Assembly (NCBI GenBank): GCA_963681505.1
Contig: OY811973.1
Span: 12,517,525-12,581,524, forward strand
Reading direction: 5' to 3'
DNA: 64,000 nt
Source: Eunapius fragilis
Taxonomy: Eukaryota; Porifera; Demospongiae; Spongillida; Spongillidae
Part shown: one piece after another, positions 55,936 through 64,000 of the stretch
Layout of the letters: each line of letters starts with the position of its first letter
How positions within the stretch are numbered: the stretch's first letter is position 1
Translations under genes and position numbers: made by a program
Notes under the pieces: model-generated
The model's database searches: none
Told to the model about the DNA's origin: nothing
The model's input: the letters and a program-made list of their open reading frames with translations, nothing else

Positions 55936-56724
55936 CCAATGTTTTTCTTTGTTGCAAATGTTATTATGTTTTATGTCATTGCAGATACAATGAACACTCA
56001 GATTCATGACACCACCAAGCAAACCCCATACGAGTTAGTATTTGGCCAACCTCCGAGGGCAATTTTTGTTCCAGATGTCAACTTTCGGGGACAGCTTGAT
56101 GAAGATGTTTTGAAACCTTGTGACAGAGATAAATCTGAGGAAGAGACGAAAGACAAAGAACAGGATTATGAAGGAAATGAAGAGGAGGATGAGGAAACAG
56201 AAAAGGATGAACAGGAGAAAGAAAAGGAGGATGTTGAAAACGAAGAGGAGCATGATGAAAACGGAGTGCATGAGGAGGAGAAAGAAGATGAGGATGAGGA
56301 AATAGAAAATGAGGAAAAAAAGATGAGGATGAGGAAAAAGAAGATGAGGATGAGGGAAAAGAAAATGAGGAAAAGGAAGATGAGGAAAAGAAAGATGAGG
56401 AAAAAGAAGATGAGGAAAAAGAAGATGAGGATGAGGTAAAAGAAAAGGATGATGAGAAAAAAGAACAGTGGGGATGTAGACAAGGATGATGGAGAGGATG
56501 AAGATGAGGACAATTTAGTGGAAAAGGAAATGGAAGGTACTTATGTGGGCACTGTTGCAAGGGAGTTAGAAAGCAATTTTGAGGAGAGAAACAAAACCAC
56601 TGCTGCAAGCGTTCTTTCTGTCTACCAGTACTCTGTTAATTCAGAAAAATGTGATGGTCATGACAGTGATCGTGATGAAAATGGTAACAACAAAGTACAA
56701 GTAAGTGCCTCAATAAATGTTTAG
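55936..56724 (+). pseudogene. Integrase carboxyl region and acidic Glu/Asp/Lys repeat
   Basis: Continues MNTQIHDTTKQTPYELVFGQ and PPRAIFVPDVNFRGQLDEDV (typical end of this integrase family), then a long Glu/Asp/Lys-rich stretch from simple GAGGAAAAAGAAGATGAG repeats with a frame change near 56310-56450, then a tail to 56724. Repeat slippage probably caused the frame change. Confidence 0.7.
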
Positions 56725-56766
56725 ATCCTGATTAATCTTTCTGGTTCCTTTCGATGTGCAGTATAG

Positions 56767-57510
56767 GTGGCATTAATGAAGTCCAATTCAAGGGTTTTGG
56801 CTACTACTGAGAAGCACTTGCCTGTTTGCCAGATTGCAGACAAAGAATATTTGAAAAATGCTAATAGGATGATGGTAAAATACAACCTTAAGCACAAAGT
56901 TAAAGAATTTCATGTAGGAGATTGTGTTACTGTGAGAATTCCTCGCATTGATCGGGCTTCCACTGACCCAAATAGACTGCCGTGCATAATTGTACAGGTG
57001 ATTGGAACGGCATGTGCAATGTACCGCTTGCGGTGCAAGTCAGGAGTGTTGAATGAATGCTACTCTGCTTGTGATCTGGAATTTTTTGAAGGGACTTTCT
57101 GTCTCTCTGTGAAAGGATGGGAAAATTCTATTCATGTGTCACTTCGAGCAGCTTCAAAAGAAAGTACACCGTGGAGTGCATTTTCAAAGAATAGGTGCAT
57201 GTGCACAGCAGGCTGCAGCACACAACGGTGCCCTTGCAAGAAGAATAAAATTGAATGCACCTCACACTGCCATAAAGGGGATAACTGCAAAAACAAGAAT
57301 TGTACACCTGTATCAGCTATGAAATTATCACCACCATCTTCTAGCAACAAAACTCCTATCAAGCATCATTGTCATGTGCATGCAAAACGAGATGCAATAG
57401 TGCAAAGTATTGCTGCTGCAAAAAGAACAAATCGTCCTGCTCTGCTCATTGTCACCCAGGACATTCTTGCACTAATGGTGATCACACAAAACCCTTGTGC
57501 AAGATGGATT
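56767..57510 (+). pseudogene. Ginger element: chromodomain/SH3-like spacer and first Cys-rich repeat
   Basis: 248-codon frame. Residues about 25-105 (VKEFHVGDCVTVRIPRIDRA, IIVQVIG, YRLRCKSGVLNECYSACDLE) resemble the small beta domain after integrases. About 140-185 is Cys-rich (CMCTAGCSTQRCPCKKNKIE then CTSHCHKGDNCKNKNC), similar to CXC/tesmin-type zinc domains. The frame shifts at about 57365 before the second Cys-rich repeat. Confidence 0.7.
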
Positions 57511-58115
57511 TAACAGCAGAATTGAGTGGAGATGATGAAGACACCTGGGTTACTATCTGTACTGTTCAACTGACAATGAACCACAAGACAATACTTAAAT
57601 CTCCAAAAAGCTGGCTAGATGATCTTATAATCACCGCTGCACAATATATGCTGAAACAGCAGCACCCATCCATAGATGGCTTTCAACCACCTGCACTTAG
57701 CCAGAATTTTTCCATTCCTCCACAGAAGCAGTTTGTGCAGATCATAAATGTGAATAAAAATCATTGGATTGCTCTATCCACTGTTGGTTGCCAAAAAGCC
57801 AGCATCAAAATCTTTGACTGCAATGGAGGTAAAGAGCTTCCCAAGCCTACCCTGAAGCTTATGAGTGGCCTACTTCAAACACAAGAAAACCAATTTTCTG
57901 TTGAGTTTGTAGATGTTCAACTGCAGGAAGGATCACATGACTGTGGATTATTTGCTCTGGCGTATATTACTTCCATTTGTAATGGACAAGATCCAGCAGT
58001 TGTATTGTATAAACAGAATGCAATGAGGAAGCATGTTTTGAAAAGTATTGAGGACGGAGTGATGACTGCCTTCCCAACTTCTGCAAGTAGACTTCCTAAG
58101 GCATCTATCAAGTAG
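57369..58115 (+). pseudogene. Ginger element: second Cys-rich repeat and Ulp1-like (C48) protease
   Basis: 248 codons. Residues 1-45: Cys-rich repeat (CACKTRCNSAKYCCC, CSAHCHPGHSCTN). From about 75: SWLDDLIITAAQYML, NVNKNHWIALSTV (catalytic His), IKIFDCNGG (Asp), LQEGSHDCGLFALAYI (Gln/Cys), the order and spacing of Ulp1/SENP cysteine proteases. All three catalytic residues are intact. The frame ends at a TAG just before the PHD segment. Confidence 0.82.
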
Positions 58116-58116
58116 A

Positions 58117-58272
58117 ACATACTGTATTTGCCGGCATATTAATGATGGCTCAAAAATGATTCAATGTGATATTTGCCAGCGGTGGTTCCATGTAGCCTGC
58201 ATGAAGATCGACAAAAGTGTACACAAAGATCGCAGGTCAATGTGGAACTGCCCTTCGTGCAGTACAGTATAA
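58117..58272 (+). pseudogene. Ginger element: PHD finger
   Basis: Plus strand, +1 frame relative to the protease: CICRHINDGSKMIQCDICQR, then WFHVACMKI and WNCPSC before a TAA. The C4HC3 pattern (C-x-C, C-x2-C, H-x2-C, C-x2-C) and WFH are typical of PHD fingers, which read histone tails in many chromatin proteins. A one-base frameshift separates it from the Ulp1-like part, so the ancestral protein probably ended with a PHD finger. Confidence 0.8.
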
Positions 58273-59387
58273 ACTGATTATCACTATTTATAACAGTCTT
58301 ATATTAATATTTCTGCTGCATTATGCTATGTACTGGGCAGTTGTAAGCCTCATGTCAGCATTATACAACATCATCAGTTATTTTTTGTACTAGTGTCCAT
58401 AAAACATACATTGTCATCTTCTCAGTATGACAGAACATCTTCCCATAAATGTGCAATAGTCTCATCCGTACAGATGGCCGGTTGTATCAGGCCTTATCAA
58501 CCAAAACAACCTGAGTTGTGCATAGATAAATATTCATATAATCATAAAGATATTAAATAACGGACAGCCGGTTACACAACGGGACAGCCGGTTACACAAC
58601 TGGACAGCCGGTTACGCAACGGGACAGCCGGTCCGGTTGCACAACGGGACAGCCGGTTACGCAACGGGACAGCGCCGGTTACGCAACGGGACAGCCGGTT
58701 GTGTAACCGGTCAGCTATTATAAAATGCATTGAAACGGGACAGCCGGTTACATAACCGGACAGCCGGTTACACAACCGGCATCCGGTTACGTAACCGGCA
58801 ATGTTGGGCATCCGTACGGAACATATATAAATACTAGCGTGTCCCCGTGAAAAATCACGGGTTGATTATTCCAGAGATAATATATTATCTCTGATTATTC
58901 GTCTCGCTGTTATTCGTCTCGCTATTCATTTGCCAGATGAACAGTTGGTCTACCTCCTAGCTCCTCTATTTTTTACCGGCTGTTTTACCAAATGTTGCAT
59001 ATCACCTGTTTTAACATACGGTTACTACGCAACCTCTATAACATGCCCGCGCAATTTCAGGTAGTAACTACATGTTCTCGGCCTGTACGATGAGACTTGA
59101 GAGTGAACCACAATAGCGTTGCATTTATTCTTTCGGCACTTATGCAGTTCCTTCCCCCCACTTTGAATTCAAGAAATATTGAAAAAAATTTAGATATTAA
59201 GAAGTGGAAACCAGCTGTCATTGCGACCGCCTTTTGTGTGGGAATTGGTCGTTCCTATTGGTAGCTAGGTACGCGTACATACCTAGCAACCAATAGGCGC
59301 TAGGCCGAGTATATAAATGAGTTACGCGGACGTACGTACGTACGATGGAAATTATAGTATTAGATTAAAAAAAAAGAACACGACCTC

Positions 59388-59415
59388 ACCAGGATTCGAA
59401 CCCAAAATATGTGCT
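59388..59415 (-). ncRNA. tRNA-like (SINE) 3' part, second copy
   Basis: GGTTCGAATCCTGGTGAGGT followed by a T run on the minus strand, as at 53774. Two copies 5.6 kb apart suggest a SINE family using a tRNA-like head. Confidence 0.4.
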
Positions 59416-59449
59416 TCACACGACACTAACACTGTCTCAACGTCTGGTG

Positions 59450-59859
59450 AGTTCGGATTATGAAAATTTTTAGTACGCTGAACATGACATTTTATTGTAC
59501 GGTAACCCTTAGCGATTTTATGTCCCCCCAGGCCCTAAATACGTCATAACTAAGGAGTATTTAGTCTGGGGCCTAGACACAGAGAGTACCACAGAGAGTA
59601 CTATTATTGAGGGCCGATATAAACGCAAGCGCAGTAGCTAGTGACGTACTTAGGGCCTAGATGCATATGGGAATAAGAATAAATCGCTAAGGGTTACAAT
59701 ACCAATGATACATGTATGTCATATCATATTCATTAAGATGTGAACGCGCCCATATATGGGCATTGCTTGAGGTCCTGAACCATGCATGCATGGTACTTAG
59801 TATTAGGACCTAAACCTACTCATGTTCGGCGTACTGCTAAAATTTCATAAGCCGGACTT
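59450..59859. mobile_element. Nested foldback element
   Basis: Outer inverted arms (GTTCGGATTATGAAAATTTT ... AACATGA and inverse ending 59858) enclose an inner pair (GTAACCCTTAGCGATTTTAT at 59501 and ATAAATCGCTAAGGGTTAC near 59697). No coding capacity. Confidence 0.8.
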
Positions 59860-59889
59860 ATTCCCAATGTTGTTGAGGCAGTTATTGGT

Positions 59890-60320
59890 TTGAAATATAT
59901 GGCCTTTAAAAACCAACCAGATTGTGAACCGACAAAATACATATCAACCAAATTATTTACTATAAGGGAATTTCAAAGCACTGTTTATTCAATGCTGAGA
60001 AAGAAGGCCTTGAACTCACCGAGTTGTTGTTTGAACCACCTGGAATTGCCGTACGGTATATGTAATCAAAGCACATCAGTGGCTTCGATTTATTCATGAT
60101 TAAACAAACGAAAAGTAACCGTTTTGTTCTCTCACCAGAAAATATGTCTACGCATGTAGAAGGTGCAATGATTCCTCTTTACGAAAGGTAAGTTTCATGC
60201 CCAACTATCAGGCGTTTTATCGAGAAAAATCGGTTGGTCTTTGACAAGAGCCATAATATGACCGCGAAGTTAGTCGCATATACAAGTCTAGTCAGAGATA
60301 ACATATAGAATCAGAAGCCT
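59890..60320. other. Short ORF, no gene recognised
   Basis: A 69-codon plus-strand ORF (59890-60099) has no recognised motif. Otherwise featureless. Confidence 0.3.
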
Positions 60321-60405
60321 TACATGTTCCCTTGCTTTTTACACCACCATCACCTTTGATTCCTATATACCACCAACCTTCTCGTATAGAGAATGTTTTT
60401 AACAC
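60320..60405. repeat. Solo arm of the 9280-9571 foldback element
   Basis: TTTTTACACCACCATCACCTTTGATTCCTATAT matches the right arm at 9499-9570 with scattered changes. Confidence 0.6.
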
Positions 60406-60606
60406 TTAATTGTTTCATATCAGTTCTGTGCTGCATCAGTATTACTTTGTTAAGGAAGATATATACCAGGATGCACTTAAAAAAAGGGTAAAAACACCCA
60501 TTGCCTTAATAATTTTTGTTGTAAACTAAACTTGTTAATGAAAGTTTTTTCCCTCAATAATTATATTTTATCGAATAATTACCTTATTTTTTTACAATTA
60601 GTCCTA

Positions 60607-60700
60607 ACAAAGCATTGGACACTTTAGGCCATCACTGTACAACCTGCAAGTGTGGAGGTGATGTAACAAACAGATTGATGGATTCAGCTAGGTGATGCAA
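60607..60700 (+). pseudogene. LINE zinc-knuckle fragment
   Basis: Plus strand ALDTLGHHCTTCKCGGDVTN matches ALEAHHALTCKRGSDVIARH of the 27.4-kb LINE. Very short and broken. Confidence 0.5.
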
Positions 60701-60749
60701 TAGGAGATAGGCATCATTACAAGTTAGGTAACTGAGTCTCTCACGAAGG

Positions 60750-61110
60750 CACTACGGTGATCTTGGTATCAATAGCAACAATAATGGAACCAGTATCACC
60801 AATTGGTGAACCCAATAGTGTGGCATCAGCTGCATTAACCACACGTATCCCAGATTGAGCAGCAGACTGTATGGTGGGGATGAGATCTGAGTTAACACCT
60901 ATCACTCGGATTTCTGGGGATTGAGCTCAAGACAAAAATTCCAGCTTCTTTCTTGATCACCTCAATATCATGAAGAGCGTCTGACACAACCCCTCCCAGA
61001 GTGCCGTCATCTAGGTAAGAAATGCACAATTCAGATTTCAGCTGGAAGAACGCATGATGAATTGTGAGGAGTGGCCCAAGAGGATCTCCTTGTTGGACCC
61101 CCTAACAATG
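60750..61110 (-). pseudogene. LINE reverse transcriptase fragment (YxDD motif)
   Basis: Minus strand reads QQGDPLGPLLTIHHAFFQLK, then LCISYLDDGTLGG (the catalytic YxDD of LINE reverse transcriptases) and VSDALHDIEVIKKEAGIFVL, followed by stops. It is inverted relative to the adjacent knuckle fragment, so the element was rearranged. Confidence 0.75.
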
Positions 61111-62880
61111 CCCAACCACTGTGCGTTTTGAAGATGCATGGAGCACGGATGTAGCATATCTCCAATTGAACAGTACCATTTGAAATCTATGCTAACCGCG
61201 CGCCGTTTATTTCAAGCTGATTGGAGAATATCCACAGGCAGCAGTAACTATAAGCCAGCTGCCAGTGCCTCAAATACCCTAAAGTTATGGGAGGTGAATG
61301 GTGCAAAGGAGTTTCCGAATGCAAAATCAATTTTAAATTAATCGACAGTTCTAGATCCATGGTTCCTCACATGCCATTGTTTTTGTGTATATACATGTTT
61401 TTAGTTTGGCATTAAAATGTCACACTGTGTATTGACTTGGTATGAATAGATGCATACGTCACCATCCTTTGGGTCCATTTACGGAAGGTATTGATAGTGA
61501 CGTAATGGTGATGTGATATAAGGAAATATTTTGCACTATTCTTGGGGGCTAATGCTACGGAAAAACCTTTTAAAAAATATTGTTCAATTAATATCGAAAC
61601 ATTTGCACACTATTCCTACTCAGCGCGCAGAGGCTGGATTGTTTATGGTAGGGTGATTGGGGAAATTCTTGTCGCTGAGTTTCCTAAAATTGATGCAATG
61701 CACGTTCAGCACTGATTAATTGCTTTATCTACTGGTATCCTGGTGTAATTCACACAACATACAGGATGATGCCGAGCAAGATGGACTTCAAATTGGTAAG
61801 GAATGGACGTCGTTATTAAGTGCAGGAGAAGATCCATGAGGTTGGGCAGCTAGGTTTACATGCCCGTTGGGTTTTCCAAGGTATATGTAGGTGAATGCGT
61901 AGGCTCCTTCATGATACATAATACCTATGTCGGCTTGTTATATAGTGTAGTGAGTGAACTGTAGGGTGAATGTTGAAATACTGTTCCTCTCCTCTTGCCG
62001 CCACACGTTACATCCAGTTTATCTTGAACACTTTATGGACCGTCTCGAACTGTAAGTTGTTGTGCACAACGGCAACAAAATTATGGCCCATGCATCTATC
62101 GAATATATAAAGCGCATCATTAGTTATGCCATTTCTTTGGTCCTCATGTTCCCTGAAGTGAATTTACACTTTCTCGGTTAACTCTGCCCACTTTCATGCT
62201 AATCAGGAACTATAAGTTAGTAGTTCCTGTTATAGGAATTGGTATTGGTCGTAAAACGAAATCATATAATATGCAAACCGCGCGTGCATTGCAAGTTTCC
62301 CCACGAATTGAACGGACAGTAGGTTATGATAGTATCGAATTCACGAGGACATGTCCAGCAATTTCGGACATCCATACATGTCTATGCATTGAAAACGCAT
62401 GTAAAGTATTTGATTTTTTTCAAACATTAACGCAGTAGGATTATTTTTTTAAATATAAGAAATGCATTATTTTATTTTTCGCTTTCATTTTGCGAGCAGG
62501 AGAATCAAGAACAAAATTAATTACTTTCGTTATTACGTAATCATTTTCTTTAGAGGTCAATAATGAAAATGATTAATAAACATCAAATGGTGGGCGCGCC
62601 CTAATAGTGCACATTATAAGTGCTGGTGCGTGTGTGAGTGGGAGGAGCGTGTGGTTATCTAAATGCTCGAAATGTGCCCTTGGTTCAATACATTTGAATA
62701 TTTCTTTCATGCATCGGCGTGGATAGACGAACGTGCGCTCGGCGTGCATTTACCTGTTTGCTACAAGCGCGAAGTAAGACATTACTTTATGATTTCAAAT
62801 GGACCACGACACTAATACCTGTACACTACGGCAGTGGCCGGCGTCAGCGAGGGGGGTGATTCAGGTCAGGCCAGGTACGA
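61110..62880. other. No gene recognised
   Basis: Scattered short ORFs (61138-61341, 62196-62438) without motifs. AT-rich. Confidence 0.35.
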
Positions 62881-62886
62881 TAATTG

Positions 62887-63164
62887 GGGGGGGGGGGGGG
62901 GGGGGGAGTTGCTGTCCGCTTCAGACCCAATACGAAAAGTGGGGGCCCTTTAATTGTTTGGCATAGGGCCTACTCTACGTTATTGTTATTACCGGTTACA
63001 ATTATGGCTGAGGACCCGGAGCACCCTCTCTGGGATACGTTAGCTTCGGCTATATATACTTGTAACCGTTAATTATTAACGATAATGTATTTGCTGTGTG
63101 CCAAACAAAGGGCCCCCACTTTTTGTATCGGACCTGAAGCGGACAGCAACCCCTCCCCCCCCCC
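62887..63164. mobile_element. 278-bp poly-G/poly-C MITE (GTTGCTGTCCGCTTCAG TIR)
   Basis: Inverted ends of about 60 bp: G run, then GTTGCTGTCCGCTTCAGACC, ACGAAAAGTGGGGGCCCTTT, and the complement ending in a C run. Pieces of this element are scattered at 29180, 34860-35050, 41055, 42600, 43625 and 63310. Confidence 0.85.
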
Positions 63165-63179
63165 AAGGGCGTAGACAAG

Positions 63180-63400
63180 TTTTAAGGGTGGGGGGCTAAT
63201 TATGGTTGGGGCTTTAGACCCGCGATACGACAAGCGGGGGGTGGGGGGCTAGTTATAGTTGGGGGTTTAGTCCAGCGATACGACAGTGGGGGTGAGGAGG
63301 TGTACACTTCAGGCACATTACGAAAGGCGGGGGGGGGAGGGGGTTGCTTAGCAGAAGAGGGGGAGGTACCTTACATGAAAGGGCAACTCTATGATCTATT
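63180..63400. repeat. G-rich tandem segment
   Basis: Two units of about 64 bp with GGGGGGCTA(A/G)TTAT(G/A)GTTGGGG(C/G)TTTAG, then G runs and the GCTTAGCAGAAGAGGGGGAG phrase that also occurs at 42660 and 43680. Confidence 0.7.
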
Positions 63401-63555
63401 GAATAGCGAGCGCTTTACAATTGATTATAACGACTTCAGAAATTTTAATACCTGAAGTGCAAAAATCTGGGGGGCTAAAGCCCCCCCCCTTTCCATATTG
63501 AGTCTGACCTGAAGCACCCCCTTCGCTGAAATCCTGGATACGCCATTGATGGTGG
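63400..63555 (-). mobile_element. Short non-autonomous element (WRIQDFSEGG-type translation)
   Basis: Minus strand TGGCGTATCCAGGATTTCAG then GAAGGGGGTGCTTCAGGTCA and G/C runs. The incidental translation WRIQDFSEGGA recurs in marine-invertebrate repeats in my experience; it marks a MITE, not a protein gene. Confidence 0.55.
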
Positions 63556-63559
63556 GGTA

Positions 63560-64000
63560 TGCTATGTCTCCGCAAACAACTATGTGCGTGCACGTAACAT
63601 TTGCTCCTCGAATACAAAGCCCTAAATCATAATGTCTCTACTCCCTCAATTGTTTATCAACTGTATACAGTGCACTGCCCCACATCAGAAATAGGGATAG
63701 ATGTAGATATCAAACATTTTATACTCATTTCACTTCCAAATGCACCAACTGATACACAAATGTCCACAAGTAATAATCAACGACGACTACTGCATAGCAT
63801 CATGTCATTATCATCCAGTTAGAGTAATGTCGGGAAAGGATTGCCATCTTCTTGGAATGGATTTAATTTCATCCTATTTAAAAGAGACCAGTGAATCAAA
63901 CAGTTGATGGTGTACCAACGCAATGTACCATTCATAGCTTGGTGGATGTTATGGTGGAAGAGGTAAGACCAAAACCAACATCTAAGAAACAAATAAAAAC
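63560..64000. other. No gene recognised
   Basis: Unique-looking sequence to the right edge; one 73-codon ORF (63601-63822) without motif. Confidence 0.35.

Larger units (their letters stand above)
53837..58823 (+). mobile_element. Ginger-type DNA transposon, 4,987 bp, TATA target duplication
   Basis: Ends TGTTCCGTACGGATGCCCA and TGGGCATCCGTACGGAACA (TGT...ACA) flanked by TATA on both sides (53833-53836, 58824-58827), as expected for Ginger elements with 4-bp duplications. Subterminal arrays of CCGGTTACGCAAC / GGACAGCCGGTTA motifs follow (53859-53920; 58563-58800). Inside, on the plus strand: amino-terminal piece, HHCC zinc and integrase core, acidic repeat region, two Cys-rich repeats, Ulp1-like protease and PHD finger, interrupted by stops, frameshifts and a nested element. 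Decayed copy. Confidence 0.88.

Noticed and set aside
56078-56608. Ser/Phe-rich minus-strand ORFs in the acidic repeat region
   Set aside because: Antisense shadows of the Glu/Lys simple repeat of the Ginger element.

Overview
This window is eukaryotic and most likely from an early-branching marine metazoan, probably a sponge. That assignment is an inference. The evidence is short GT-AG introns (down to about 66 bp), a receptor-type tyrosine phosphatase, dense Ginger, hAT, BEL/Pao and LINE relics, and many micro- and minisatellites. No prokaryotic features, rRNA or intact tRNA were seen. There is one 200-base assembly gap (14316-14515).

The most important content is a minus-strand receptor cluster spread over the whole window. 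At the left end (451-6004) is a receptor-type protein tyrosine phosphatase (RPTP). Twelve phase-consistent exons can be read from the start codon through the complete first catalytic domain; the gene runs off the left edge towards a probable second domain. Its two signal-peptide exons and its Ser/Thr-rich ectodomain exon are homologous to those of a tandem family of mucin-like single-pass membrane proteins. These have TM/tail exons at 6713, 29488, 41364, 45107 and 49914, and repeat exons at 7233, 41871, 43185, 45696 and 50432. Signal-peptide exons lie at 16951-17132, 35294-35474 and 52853-53024. The copy at 49914-53024 is complete in four exons (616 codons plus stop). Signal, ectodomain and TM exons are joined by phase-1 introns, and the short tail carries a conserved TVYDEV motif that fits the TxYxxV switch-motif pattern. 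A phosphatase and putative tyrosine-signalling receptors thus share an amino-terminal half and lie side by side.

The rest is mostly repeats and decayed mobile elements. 8.5-17.4 kb and 29.9-35.5 kb are two copies of one segmental duplication with BEL/Pao and MITE insertions, so several insertions can be checked against an empty site in the other copy. hAT relics lie at 10.6-11.8 kb and 15.1-16.3 kb. A 1.7-kb 20-bp minisatellite (18.9-20.6 kb) is followed by possible laminin-G-like and TRRAP-like gene fragments. A 1,048-bp near-perfect palindrome lies at 24.4-25.4 kb. A younger duplication (27.4-30.4 kb and 38.9-43.0 kb) carries a LINE carboxyl-terminal ORF and a receptor TM exon; one copy has a huge GAA expansion. 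A 30-bp minisatellite occupies 48.3-49.3 kb. A 4,987-bp Ginger-type transposon with TATA target duplications (53837-58823) encodes decayed integrase, Cys-rich, Ulp1-like protease and PHD-finger segments and contains a nested foldback element. The right end holds more foldback elements, scrambled LINE pieces and poly-G MITEs.

No database search was possible. Gene models rest on reading exon phase, splice sites and family motifs by eye.
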